Part shown: positions 7,475-18,498 of the stretch, in pieces | How positions within the stretch are numbered: the first letter of the stretch is position 1 | How the letters are laid out: each line of letters begins with the position of its first letter | Translations under genes and position numbers: made by a program | Origin: Clostridia bacterium | GTDB taxonomy: Bacteria > Bacillota > Clostridia > Christensenellales > CAG-138 | Assembly: GCA_017509785.1 (NCBI GenBank) | Contig: JAFWOT010000019.1 | Coordinates: 1-47,524, forward strand | Direction of reading: 5' to 3' | Length of the DNA stretch: 47,524 nucleotides | The notes under the pieces: generated by a model | Databases searched by the model: none | What the model saw: only the letters and a program-made list of their open reading frames with translations | Told to the model about the DNA's origin: nothing

Positions 7475-8359
7475 TTATTTCAGAAGCCTCGCGAGCTCCT
7501 CGGGGAACGGGCTCTCAAGCTCGACCGTTTCCCCCGTCATCGGATGGACGAACCGCAGATACGCCGAATGCAGCGCAGCGTGATCGATCTCGGGGATCTC
7601 CTCGCCGTAGAGCCAGTCGCCCACGAGCGGGCAGCCGACGGCCGCCATATGCGCCCTTAACTGGTGCATGCGCCCCGTATGCGGGACGAGCCGCAGGAGC
7701 GTCCTTTCCGGGAACCGTTCGAGCACCTCGTATTCGGTGAGGCATTCCATGCCGCCCTCCGTCACCGCCATGCGGAAGTTCTCTCCCTCGGGGTGGGCAA
7801 GGGGCAGATCGATGAATCCGTGCGGCTTTTCGGGGCAGCCGCAGGCCGCGGCAAGGTATTCCTTTACGAAAGCCTCCGTGTGCATTATGCCGCGCATCCG
7901 CTCGTGAACGTAGCCCGACTTAGCCGCCGTCATCAGCCCGGAGGTGCCGCGGTCGAGCCGGGAGACGGTGTGGACGAATTCGTCCTCCGGGAGGTAGGCG
8001 CAGAGGGCGTTCTCGACGGAGCTGCCCATGCCGCTCCTCTCGGGATGCACGGTGAGGCCCGCGGGCTTGTCGATCACGATGAGCCACTCGTCCTCATAGG
8101 CGATATCAAGCGGGAAGGGCTCCGGCGCGAGGCGCTTCGTGCCGGGCGGATCCGATATGAGCGCAGTCACCTCGTCGCCCTCGGAGAGCCTCGCCGTGAC
8201 GTAGCAGGGCGCGCCGTTCAGGAGTATGCCGCCCTCCCTGCGCTTCAGCCTCGAAATATGGGAGGAGGACATGCGGAACACCCCGCAGAGCACGCTGCGG
8301 ACGGGGAGCCCCTCGTCCGCCGCGGAAGCCTTATACTTCAGCGGCCGCATCGCGCTCAC
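7475..8359 (-). CDS. RluA-family pseudouridine synthase
   Basis: A 294-residue protein. The N-terminal region is S4-like (about 15-70, SSSHISRLKRREGGILLNGA). The RluA catalytic domain follows at about 85-285, with VIDKPAGLTVHP and the active-site motif SRLDRGTSGL carrying the catalytic Asp (about D136), and ends RMHQLRAHMAAVGCPLVGDW. Enzymes of this family convert uridine to pseudouridine in 23S rRNA or tRNA; the target site cannot be told. The GTG start overlaps the upstream stop by 4 nt (GTGA); an ATG nine bases further in is the alternative. It closes the ftsH - PHP - rluA unit. The repeat-poor gap to the DUF1002 gene carries no convincing terminator. Confidence 0.9.
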   Translation of the reverse strand: MSAMRPLKYKASAADEGLPVRSVLCGVFRMSSSHISRLKRREGGILLNGAPCYVTARLSEGDEVTALISDPPGTKRLAPEPFPLDIAYEDEWLIVIDKPAGLTVHPERSGMGSSVENALCAYLPEDEFVHTVSRLDRGTSGLMTAAKSGYVHERMRGIMHTEAFVKEYLAAACGCPEKPHGFIDLPLAHPEGENFRMAVTEGGMECLTEYEVLERFPERTLLRLVPHTGRMHQLRAHMAAVGCPLVGDWLYGEEIPEIDHAALHSAYLRFVHPMTGETVELESPFPEELARLLK

Positions 8360-9642
8360 CGCCTGAACGGGTCGATATAGGTGGTGGAGGTCGGCCGCTC
8401 CTCCATACCGAAGCCGAGATCGGGCCTGTCGTTGAGGACGGCGGACTCGAGATATCTTTCGATATCCTCGTCGTCCTCGTATTCGAGGTCGTGCTCCCCC
8501 GCCCGCGTTTCGAGATGATGGCGGAACTCGTGCAGTATTATGCGGCGGAGCTCCTCCTCCGCCTCCCTGCCGGAAAGCCCGCCGTGGACGCGGCGGAACG
8601 ACCCGTAGTAGAGCGTGATATAGCGTCCCTCGTTCCCGCCGTAATGGTACTCGCCGAGCACGTAGAGGGGCCTCTGCGGGAGGCTCTTCCTGTGGAGCTT
8701 CTCATGCTCGCTTATGACGACGCCTCCGTTGAGCCCGTTGAAGAACTCGCCCGGGAGCTCCTCCAGTATCCGCTCCGCCATGAGCTGATACTCGTCCGGC
8801 CCGGGGCCGCCCGGACGTCTGCGGGGCCTGACGAACCTTTCGCGCAGATAGTCCTCGGTCTTTTCGAGCTCGGGGACGGGCCTCCACGAACAGCCGAGCG
8901 TGACGCCGGGGCGGTTTTCGCCGTGGAAGTCGCTGCCGCAGGTCAGGCTGAGGCCGAACCTGTCGGCTATGGATGCGTAGTATTCGACCGTGCCCCTGTC
9001 TGCGAGGCCGTAATAGGCTTCGAGCCCCCAGAGGCCGTTCTCGTTCATCGCGTCGATGAGGTCGAGCGTCGGCACGCGCATGTTCATCGGATGCGCGAAC
9101 ACGCTTACACCGCCCGCCCCTTCTATCACGGAGAGCACCTCCTCCATGGAGGGATGCGCCTTCGGGACGAAATATCGCTTCCCCCTTCCGAGATATGCGG
9201 AGAACGCCTCGCTTATGCTCGAAACGAAGCCCGCGTCGTACATCGCCCTGGCTATGTTCGCCCGGGTGAGAGTGCCTTCCGTCTCCGCGAGAAAGGGACG
9301 AACGTCATGACCGTCGCGCGCGAGGAGGCGCAGTATGCTCTCGTTGCGCTCCTCACGGCGGATATCCTGCAGCTCTATGAGCGAACGCAGGCCGGGGTCC
9401 CGCGGGTCCACGCCGAGGCCGAGTATGTGGAGCTGATCCTCGTACTCCGCTTCGAGCTCTATGCCCGTAATGAAGGGGACGCCGGCGGCCTCCGCCGCCG
9501 CACGCGCGCGGGGGACTCCCGCGGCGGTGTCGTGATCGGTCAGCGCGATGAGCGTGAGACCGGCTCCCGCCGCCTCCTCTATTAATTTCTCGGGCGGCAG
9601 TGTGCCGTCCGAGAAATTCGAATGCGTATGCAGATCGTACAT
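8356..9642 (-). CDS. PHP-domain phosphoesterase fused to a zincin-like metallopeptidase domain
   Basis: A 428-residue two-domain protein. Residues 1-270 form a PHP domain of the TrpH/YciV type: MYDLHTHSNFSDG, TDHDT (35-39), a GIELE metal ligand region (60-64), FAHP (182-185) and CGSDFHG (235-241). Such domains hydrolyse phosphoesters, often of nucleotides. Residues 283-400 match the small zincin family PF06262: ERILEELPGEFF, a YVLGEYHYGG stretch and the helix IILHEFRHHLE carrying HExxH (371-375). The two parts are joined by an Arg/Pro-rich linker (272-282). The usual form is two separate proteins. One nucleotide separates it from the ftsH stop, so it is co-transcribed with ftsH and rluA. The role of the fusion is unknown. 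Confidence 0.85.
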   Translation of the reverse strand: MYDLHTHSNFSDGTLPPEKLIEEAAGAGLTLIALTDHDTAAGVPRARAAAEAAGVPFITGIELEAEYEDQLHILGLGVDPRDPGLRSLIELQDIRREERNESILRLLARDGHDVRPFLAETEGTLTRANIARAMYDAGFVSSISEAFSAYLGRGKRYFVPKAHPSMEEVLSVIEGAGGVSVFAHPMNMRVPTLDLIDAMNENGLWGLEAYYGLADRGTVEYYASIADRFGLSLTCGSDFHGENRPGVTLGCSWRPVPELEKTEDYLRERFVRPRRRPGGPGPDEYQLMAERILEELPGEFFNGLNGGVVISEHEKLHRKSLPQRPLYVLGEYHYGGNEGRYITLYYGSFRRVHGGLSGREAEEELRRIILHEFRHHLETRAGEHDLEYEDDEDIERYLESAVLNDRPDLGFGMEERPTSTTYIDPFRR

Positions 9643-9643
9643 T

Positions 9644-11743
<2,100 letters not shown>

Positions 11744-11813
11744 GCTTATATTCCTTTCCTTCACCGCACGGCGCTTTGCCGTACAGTTATCCATTCTAAT
11801 ATAATGCCCCCTT

Positions 11814-11842
11814 ATATTATCATAAATGAAGCCGCGGTTCAA
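11814..11842 (-). promoter_or_regulatory. Promoter of the ftsH operon
   Basis: TTGAAC (11842-11837), 17-bp spacer, TAATAT (11819-11814). A long A/T-rich stretch upstream could act as an UP element. Confidence 0.7.
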
Positions 11843-11876
11843 ACCCTTTTTTGTAAATTGTTTGTAAAGGCTTTTG

Positions 11877-11927
11877 AAAAAAGCCGCCGTAAACCGGCGG
11901 CGCAGACCGGGCTGCACAGGCCCGGTC
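11877..11927 (-). terminator. Tandem hairpins ending the glgP operon
   Basis: Reading the minus strand, the first hairpin is GACCGGGC/GCCCGGTC (11927-11905). The second, GCCGCCG/CGGCGGC (11901-11883), is followed by TTTTTT. The second has the form of an intrinsic terminator, and the first may stabilise the transcript end. Confidence 0.85.
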
Positions 11928-11943
11928 ATAGGCAAGCGGTGTA

Positions 11944-14316
11944 TCAGAGCTCCTCCAGCTTTTCAATATGCCAGATCTTATCGGCATACTGGGCGATGGT
12001 CCTGTCGCTGGAGAACTTGCCGGCGGAGACGACGTTGTTGAGGCACTTGACGGCAAAGGCGTACTCGTCGCGCGTGTCGTAAATGGCACGGAGCTTCGTA
12101 TCGATATAGCCGTGCAGGTCGTAGAGGCTGAAGTAATAGTCGGGCTTGCGCCAATCCCCGGTGAGGAGGGAATCGTAGATCTCCCGCAGGACGCGGGCGG
12201 AATCGCCGTCCTTGGCGACGGTGCCGTTGACGAGCGAATCGACCGCGCGGCGGACGACGGGATCTTTCTCGTAGATCTCCCTCGGGCGGTAGTTGGGGCG
12301 CACGCGCTCGAGCTCGTCGACCCTCGCGCCGAATATGTAGTTGTTCTGCTCGCCCGCTTCGCGGACTATCTCGATATTAGCCCCGTCATAGGTGCCGAGG
12401 GTGACCGCGCCGTTCAGCATCAGCTTCATGTTCCCCGTGCCGGAGGCCTCGGTGCCCGCGGGGGAGATCTGCTCGGAGATATCGGCGGCGGGGATTATGT
12501 GCTCGGCATAGGAGCAGTTGTAGTTGCGGACGAACACGACGCGCATGCGGGAGTTGACGTCCGGATCGTTATTGACGAGAGTGGCGATGTCGTTTATGAA
12601 CTTGATGATGTTCTTCGCCATTATGTAGCCGGGAGCCGCCTTCGCGCCGAATATGAAGGCCGTCTTCGGGAAATCGGCGAGCTCGCCGTTCTTCACGGCG
12701 TAGTAGATATGCATTATCGAGAGCGCGTTCATGAGCTGGCGCTTATACTCGTGCATGCGCTTGACCTGCACGTCGAAAACGAAATCGGCGGGTATCTGCA
12801 CGCCCTCGCGCTCCTGAATGAGGCGGGAGAGCTTCGCCTTCATGTGCTGCTTCACCGTGCGGAATTCGGCAACGGTCCTCTCGTCTATGAATTGGCGGAA
12901 CCTCTCTATCTCCGAAAGATCCTTTATGAAGCCGCCGCCGATCCTTTCGACGAGCATCTCGGAAAGCTCCGGATTGCAGAGCCCGAGCCAGCGGCGCTGG
13001 GTGATGCCGTTCGTCATATTGAGGAAGCGCTCGGGGAACACGGCGTACCAGTCGGCAAGGACGCTCGTCTTCAGAAGCTCGGAATGTATCTCGGCGACGC
13101 CGTTGATGTAGGTGGAAACGTAGGCGGCGAGCCTTGCCATATGGACGACGCCGTTGTCTATAATATGCATGCGGTCGATGCGCTCCCACGAAACGCCGCG
13201 CATCTTCAGCTCCTCGACGAGGTGCGCGTCGATGCGCTCGATTATCTCGTACATCTTCGGGACGACGGCGTTGATGAGGCCGCAGCTCCACTTTTCAAGC
13301 GCCTCGCTCATGAGGGTGTGGTTGGTGTAGCTGAAGGTCTGCCTGGCGGTATCGAAGGCCGATTCGAAATCGAGCCCCTCCTCCATGAGAAGGCGTATGA
13401 GCTCCGGTATGGAGATCGTCGGATGGGTGTCGTTGAGCTGCACGGCGCAGTGCGCGGCAAAGCCCGTGAGATCGTTCCCGCGGACGCGCTTATAGCGCCT
13501 TAATATATCCTGCATGGAGGCGGACGAGAGGAAATACTGCTGCTTCAAGCGGAGCTTCTTGCCCTCCTCGGTGGAATCGTTGGGGTAGAGCACGCGGGTT
13601 ATATCCTCGACCTGGTTCTTCTCCCTGACGGCGGCGGCGTAATCCTGCGCGTTGAAGAGGGCGAAATTCAGCTCCTCTATGGGTTCGGACTGCCAGAGCC
13701 TCAGCGTACCGACGTTATCCGTGCCGTAGCCGATGACGGGCATATCATAGGGCACCGCCATGACGGAGCCGCCCGCGAAATCGACCTGGACGGATTTATC
13801 GTCGCGCCTTCTCGACCAGGGATCGCCCTGCTTCTGCCAGTTGTCGGCGAGCTCCACCTGGTAGCCGTCGCGGAAATCCTGCTTGAAGAGGCCGAACTTA
13901 TAGCGGAGGCCGTAGCCGTCGAGCGGGAGATCGTGCGTGGCGGCGCTGTCAAGGAAGCAGGCGGCGAGACGGCCGAGGCCGCCGTTGCCGAGAGCGCAGT
14001 CCTCTATATCCTCCATGACGGTTATATCCACGCCGCGGAGCTTCAGAAGCCTCGTCACCTCATCCAGAAGGCCGAGCGCGTAAAGATTGTTGTAGAACAT
14101 GCGCCCCGTCAGATACTCGGCGGAAAGATAATACGCCCGCCTCGTCTGCTCGTGAGCGCGGCGCGACCTGCGCCAGTCGTCGCTCATCGCGTACATGACG
14201 GCGTTCGAAAGCGCGCGGTGAAGCTGGGCGACGGTCGCCTCGTTGAGCTCAACGAGATACTCGGAGCGCAGCTCCTCCTCCGCCCTTCTGATGATCCCTC
14301 TTGCATCCATCAACAT
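11944..14316 (-). CDS. glgP: Glycogen/maltodextrin phosphorylase
   Basis: A 790-residue GT35 alpha-glucan phosphorylase that releases glucose 1-phosphate from alpha-1,4-glucan ends. Landmarks are EDIEDCALGNGGLGRLAACF near residues 90-110, ERFLNMTNGITQRRWL, the KRMHEYKRQLMNAL segment, and the PLP-binding motif EASGTGNMKLMLNG with its Lys. Length is normal for the family. The ATG has AGAGGT upstream and lies 18 nt after malQ; with malQ it forms the standard maltodextrin/glycogen breakdown pair. It is the last gene of the operon that begins with the sortase lipoprotein, and double hairpins follow. Confidence 0.95.
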   Translation of the reverse strand: MLMDARGIIRRAEEELRSEYLVELNEATVAQLHRALSNAVMYAMSDDWRRSRRAHEQTRRAYYLSAEYLTGRMFYNNLYALGLLDEVTRLLKLRGVDITVMEDIEDCALGNGGLGRLAACFLDSAATHDLPLDGYGLRYKFGLFKQDFRDGYQVELADNWQKQGDPWSRRRDDKSVQVDFAGGSVMAVPYDMPVIGYGTDNVGTLRLWQSEPIEELNFALFNAQDYAAAVREKNQVEDITRVLYPNDSTEEGKKLRLKQQYFLSSASMQDILRRYKRVRGNDLTGFAAHCAVQLNDTHPTISIPELIRLLMEEGLDFESAFDTARQTFSYTNHTLMSEALEKWSCGLINAVVPKMYEIIERIDAHLVEELKMRGVSWERIDRMHIIDNGVVHMARLAAYVSTYINGVAEIHSELLKTSVLADWYAVFPERFLNMTNGITQRRWLGLCNPELSEMLVERIGGGFIKDLSEIERFRQFIDERTVAEFRTVKQHMKAKLSRLIQEREGVQIPADFVFDVQVKRMHEYKRQLMNALSIMHIYYAVKNGELADFPKTAFIFGAKAAPGYIMAKNIIKFINDIATLVNNDPDVNSRMRVVFVRNYNCSYAEHIIPAADISEQISPAGTEASGTGNMKLMLNGAVTLGTYDGANIEIVREAGEQNNYIFGARVDELERVRPNYRPREIYEKDPVVRRAVDSLVNGTVAKDGDSARVLREIYDSLLTGDWRKPDYYFSLYDLHGYIDTKLRAIYDTRDEYAFAVKCLNNVVSAGKFSSDRTIAQYADKIWHIEKLEEL

Positions 14317-14334
14317 AAAACAATACCTCTATGA

Positions 14335-15834
14335 TCAATTAAATAAATATTTGAGTTTTTCCCCGAAGGGAGCCATATCCTCGCGGCGCATCCTCCAGAC
14401 CCAGTTGCCGGAGGCCGTGCCCGGTGAATTTATGCGCGCTTCGGCGCCGAGGCCGAGCACGTCCTGCACGGGGATTATGACGAGCCTCGCGTCGCACTCG
14501 GCGGTCGCTTTGACTATGCCCATCGGCAGATCGTCCGTGCCGGCATATTCCCGCGCGAAGGCGCGGGTGCGCTCATCCTGCTCCTCCCACCATGCGCGGA
14601 TGGGCGGATTATCGTGCGTGCCCGTGTAGGCGACCTTGTTGCGGAGCTTCTTCGCGTCGCCGTTCCACCTTTTATTCCTGTGCGGATTGTCGGGCGAATC
14701 GTCGAACGCGAACTCCATTATCTGCATACCGGCAAAGCCCGTATCCTTCAAAAGGCGCTTCACGTCCCCGGTTATGAAGCCGAGATCCTCGGCGACTATC
14801 TCGACGGGGAGATGCTCCTGCGCCGCCCTCTCGAAGAGGCGGCGGCCCTCCGCCCTGCGCCAGAGACCGTTTCGCGCGGTCTCCGCCCCGGCGGGAACGG
14901 CGTAATACGAAGCGAACCCGCGGAAATGATCTATGCGCAGTATGTCGTAGAGCTCCGCCGCGCGGCGCAGCCTCTCCATCCAGAAGGCGAACCCGTCCTT
15001 CTTCATTTGGTACCAGTCGTATACGGGGTTGCCCCAGAGCTGCCCGTCCTCGCAGAAATAATCGGGCGGGACGCCCGCGACCTCCTTCGGCCGCCCGTTC
15101 TTATCGAAGCGGAAATTCTTCCTGTATGCCCAGCAGTCGGCGGAATCATAGGCGCAGTAGATGGGCATATCCCCCATTATGAGCACGCCCCGCTCCATCG
15201 CGTGGGAGACGAGCTCCGACCACTGCTCGGCGAGCTTCAGCTGAACGAATTTGTGGAAGCCGGCCTCGCAGGAGATCTTTTCGGAGATCTCCTCCATCGC
15301 GGCGGGATCGCGGTTTTTGAGGCCTTCCGGCCATTCGTACCACGGGAGGCCGCCCTCGACGTCCTTTATCGCCATGAACTCGGCATAGGTTTGTAGCCAG
15401 GGCGCTTCACTTTCAAAGGCCTCGAGCGCGGCGGCGTAGCCATCCCTATCCTTCGCCCTCGCGTAGGCGGTCATGAGGAGCGGCGTCCGGTTCATATAGA
15501 GCTTGCCGTAATCGACCCGCCCCTCGTCGGAGCCGAAGTCGCAGGCGGCGCACTCCTCCCTTGTGAGAAGGCCCTCCCCGATGAGCTCCTCAAGATCGAG
15601 AAAGTACGGATTGAGCGCGAAGCTCGAGAAGCTCTGATAGGGTGAATCCCCGAAGCCCGTCACGCCCGTGGGCAGTATTGCCCAGACCGAAGCGCCGCTT
15701 TCGGCAAGAATATCGATGAATCCGCGCGCCTCCGCGCCGATCGTGCCGACGCCGTATTTCGACGGCAGCGAGAATATGGGCGCAAGAACGCCCCTTCTCC
15801 GGCAGTATAAACGCCCCCCGTTTTGCGGCTGCAT
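14335..15834 (-). CDS. malQ: 4-alpha-glucanotransferase (amylomaltase)
   Basis: A 499-residue GH77 enzyme that transfers glucan segments between maltodextrins. It begins with the characteristic RRRGVLAPIFSLPSKYGVGT and contains the GDSPYQSFSSFALNPYFLDL motif. The three catalytic positions are visible: the Asp nucleophile in LRIDHFRGF, the acid/base Glu in IVAEDLGFIT and the Asp in YTGTHDNPP. The ATG follows GGAGGGAAC and starts 11 nt after the membrane-protein stop, so translation is probably coupled. It supplies glgP with suitable chain ends. Confidence 0.95.
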   Translation of the reverse strand: MQPQNGGRLYCRRRGVLAPIFSLPSKYGVGTIGAEARGFIDILAESGASVWAILPTGVTGFGDSPYQSFSSFALNPYFLDLEELIGEGLLTREECAACDFGSDEGRVDYGKLYMNRTPLLMTAYARAKDRDGYAAALEAFESEAPWLQTYAEFMAIKDVEGGLPWYEWPEGLKNRDPAAMEEISEKISCEAGFHKFVQLKLAEQWSELVSHAMERGVLIMGDMPIYCAYDSADCWAYRKNFRFDKNGRPKEVAGVPPDYFCEDGQLWGNPVYDWYQMKKDGFAFWMERLRRAAELYDILRIDHFRGFASYYAVPAGAETARNGLWRRAEGRRLFERAAQEHLPVEIVAEDLGFITGDVKRLLKDTGFAGMQIMEFAFDDSPDNPHRNKRWNGDAKKLRNKVAYTGTHDNPPIRAWWEEQDERTRAFAREYAGTDDLPMGIVKATAECDARLVIIPVQDVLGLGAEARINSPGTASGNWVWRMRREDMAPFGEKLKYLFN

Positions 15835-15845
15835 GTTCCCTCCGT

Positions 15846-17945
15846 TCAGTCTGCCTTATAGAGTACCGTCCCGCCCTGCGACCACACGGGCGTCAGACGG
15901 GAGAAAAACTCGTAGTCCACGTTGTAGCTTCCCGCTTCCCATTCGCTGAGGAGCACGTAACCCACGCCGTACCGCTCACGGAGCTCGTCGAAGCAGGACG
16001 AGGGTTCCTCGTACATGCGGCGGACGTTATTGAACCTTTCTGCGTAATCCACCCCGTGGAAGTGCAGGAAGGCCGTTGAGCCGCATACGATATTGCGCCC
16101 CGTCAGCATGGCGACGGCGTTGTTGTGATTGGTGGCGGTGAGCACCGTGGCTTTGGGTTCCAAATTGTCGTCCATCCACTCCGTCAGCGCCTTGAGATCG
16201 GACGAAACGACCTCATAGCCGTTCTCGATAAGCCCGAGCTTTCCTTCCCGCACGCCGAGATGATCGCCGGAGACGTATTCGCGCGCGAGGGTCATCGCGC
16301 CCGATATCATCATCGAGCCGACGATCACGGCAAAGAGTATCCCGTAGGCGGCCCTGTGAGCCGCGGGAGTCTTCTTTCCGGCGCCTTTGCCGGTTTCGCT
16401 CTTCGTAAGCTTATCCCACGTGAGAACTATGAACTCGGCGACTATGCCGCAGGTGAGCGCGAACCAGACGAAGAGAAGCTTGTTGTTGTCATAGGTGTTG
16501 GGCTGGAACACGACGAACTCGCAGAGCGCCCAGATGAGCAGCCCGCCGCCGTAGAAGAGCTTGTTCTCCTTCTTCGTGAGGAGGAACGCGGGCAGCATGA
16601 GTATGAATATGAAGCCGAGGTTCTTTATATAGAACCAGAGCCATGAATCGGATTCGTTGCACCAGTTGAAATGGTATTTGAGGAAACCCCCGGCAGAGCT
16701 CTGCCTGAAGGTGAAGCCGAAGAGCTGCGGGGCCGCGAGCACGACGGCGATCGCCCCGAACAGCACGAACCGTGAGAGCGCGCGGGAGCTCGTTTTGCGC
16801 TCCTCCGCGCCGGCCGCGTTGACCCTGCGGATGAGAGCCGCCGTGAAGAGCACGATGCTTATGAGCCCCAGAGCGAAGAAGCTGTGCGTATGCACGAGGG
16901 GCATCGCCCCCGCAAGCACGCCGAGGGCGATGAAGAGCCCGTGCTCGCCATCGAACGAGGCGCGGCGAAGCATCTGCAGCGCGGGGAAGAGCAGCGCCCA
17001 TCCGAAGAGGGTCGCCCTCTGCGGGACGAGCATATCCGCGATCGAATTGACCCACCTGACGCCGTGATCGACAAAGTTGGTCGGGGTCTTATACCAGCCT
17101 TCCATCAGGAATTTGCCCATATTGAGCGGGGATGCGTAGGAAAGCTGTGCGTTTATGTTGAAGGTCTCGTTGAGCCAGTTGCTCCACGCCTCGGGCGAGG
17201 TGAGCCCGGCAAGCGTCTTGGAGCTGTCGAAGAAGTACCAGAACCCGAACCCGCCGCCGACGAAGAAGAGCCACGTGGCGAGGACGGCGATGGAATTCCT
17301 TTTGAACCAATCCTCGAAGAAGAGATAGACCGAAAGCACCACGGTGACGTAAGCGTAAAGCGCGGGCAGGAGCGCCGCCCAGCGGAGCGAGGCGCCGAGG
17401 GTATAGAAGGTGGAGCTGACGCTGTCGCAGAGGAAGGGATAGCCGAGCGCGGTGTCGGGGAGGATCGAATACATCGGCGGGAACGTCTTCTGCACGGAAA
17501 TGCTCGTGATGAAGCCGAGATGCATGCAGAGATCGCCGAACGTGGACTGCCCGACGTGGAGAGCGCCGTTCGAGGCGTTCGTGATATAGTGGTTGGCCAT
17601 CAGCACCGCGCCTATCAATATGAGCGGCGCGCAGGTGAGCATGAGAGCGCGCTCCTCCTTTATGCGGAAGGAGCCCGTTTTCGCCTTCCCGCGCCCGAAT
17701 ATGACGCAGAGCGCGCATATCAAAAGCGCGGTGACGAGCGCGCAGATCTGCGCCGCGAGGGTGAACTCCATCACGAACGCGAAGAGCACGGGCAGCCAGA
17801 GCAGCAGAACGAGCCCGAAGCAGAGCCCGAACGCGGCCTGCTTCATCAGCCTGTCCTTCGGGAATACGAGCCGCGAAACGCTGAAGCCCGAAGCGGCAAA
17901 GGCGAGTACGTAAAGAACGGAGAGGATGTCTGATACTGTCTGCAT
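15846..17945 (-). CDS. Polytopic membrane protein, GT-C-like, function unknown
   Basis: From the ATG at 17945 (AAGGAG upstream) the protein has 699 residues. About a dozen hydrophobic helices fill residues 5-550. A first loop region carries HVGQSTFGDLCMHLGFITS and YPFLCDSVSSTFYTLG, and a later loop has the YKTPTNFVDHGVRWVNSIAD segment. The C-terminal ~140 residues are soluble (ALTEWMDDNLEPKATVLTAT, GRNIVCGSTAFLHFHG, RRMYEEP). A multi-helix body with an early acidic loop and this kind of C-terminal domain is the layout of GT-C membrane glycosyltransferases, which use lipid-linked sugars. I recognise no specific family and no catalytic pair. It sits between secretion genes and malQ, so a role in cell-surface glycan assembly is only an inference. 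Confidence 0.75.
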   Translation of the reverse strand: MQTVSDILSVLYVLAFAASGFSVSRLVFPKDRLMKQAAFGLCFGLVLLLWLPVLFAFVMEFTLAAQICALVTALLICALCVIFGRGKAKTGSFRIKEERALMLTCAPLILIGAVLMANHYITNASNGALHVGQSTFGDLCMHLGFITSISVQKTFPPMYSILPDTALGYPFLCDSVSSTFYTLGASLRWAALLPALYAYVTVVLSVYLFFEDWFKRNSIAVLATWLFFVGGGFGFWYFFDSSKTLAGLTSPEAWSNWLNETFNINAQLSYASPLNMGKFLMEGWYKTPTNFVDHGVRWVNSIADMLVPQRATLFGWALLFPALQMLRRASFDGEHGLFIALGVLAGAMPLVHTHSFFALGLISIVLFTAALIRRVNAAGAEERKTSSRALSRFVLFGAIAVVLAAPQLFGFTFRQSSAGGFLKYHFNWCNESDSWLWFYIKNLGFIFILMLPAFLLTKKENKLFYGGGLLIWALCEFVVFQPNTYDNNKLLFVWFALTCGIVAEFIVLTWDKLTKSETGKGAGKKTPAAHRAAYGILFAVIVGSMMISGAMTLAREYVSGDHLGVREGKLGLIENGYEVVSSDLKALTEWMDDNLEPKATVLTATNHNNAVAMLTGRNIVCGSTAFLHFHGVDYAERFNNVRRMYEEPSSCFDELRERYGVGYVLLSEWEAGSYNVDYEFFSRLTPVWSQGGTVLYKAD

Positions 17946-17956
17946 ATGGCTCCTTA

Positions 17957-18496
17957 TCAATAGAACAGGGAAAGCTTATCCGCCGGATAGATGCGCAGGC
18001 GGACCTCCCCGCGGATATCGTTATAGCGCACGAGGCAGGCTTCGAGATCTTCAAGGCCCCATCTTTCATCCGGGAGGAGGAGTACGGAATCCTCCGGGAC
18101 CTCGATATAAAGCTCCGCTTCGCGCGGCCAGCCGTCGGAATAGGAGCCCTCGTCGATGAGGTTGTCGTCGAGGAAGGCCTGCCCGTCTATGACGAGATAG
18201 CTCTCCCCGCCGAGGGCGGCTATCCTGTAAAGGCCGTATCCCGCGGCGGGCTCCGCCGCGACTATATCGCCGACCTTGTAATCGGAAAGATATTTCGAGA
18301 ATCTGTCCACGAGTATGAGATCCCCCTCCGAAAGACCCGTCACGGTCTCTTTTGCGACCCTTTCGGGCACGAGGAGGACTTTGAACAGGAGCGCGAGCAG
18401 CCCCGCGCACAGCAGTAAAATGACCGCTATATCGGCGGCCCTCCTGAACGCGGAGTTCCTGTGGGTCCTTGTGGATCTGAGAGTGTATTCTTCCAT
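17957..18496 (-). CDS. Degenerate signal peptidase I paralogue (catalytic residues lost)
   Basis: A 179-residue protein with one transmembrane anchor (about 22-43) and an S26-like extracellular domain. It aligns with the neighbouring LepB: LVPERVAKETVTGLSEGDLI against FEPVRVDGESMQNTL, KVGDIV against KAGDIV, and LYRIAALGGESYLVIDG against VKRVVATGGQTIEL. The catalytic Ser position is Thr51, the general-base Lys position is Tyr90, and the GDHRTNSHDSRR box is replaced by PDERWGLEDLEACL. It is therefore unlikely to cleave signal peptides. It begins 2 nt after lepB ends, so the two are co-translated. It may bind or regulate LepB or serve as a scaffold; this is inference. Confidence 0.75.
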   Translation of the reverse strand: MEEYTLRSTRTHRNSAFRRAADIAVILLLCAGLLALLFKVLLVPERVAKETVTGLSEGDLILVDRFSKYLSDYKVGDIVAAEPAAGYGLYRIAALGGESYLVIDGQAFLDDNLIDEGSYSDGWPREAELYIEVPEDSVLLLPDERWGLEDLEACLVRYNDIRGEVRLRIYPADKLSLFY

Positions 18497-18498
18497 GA

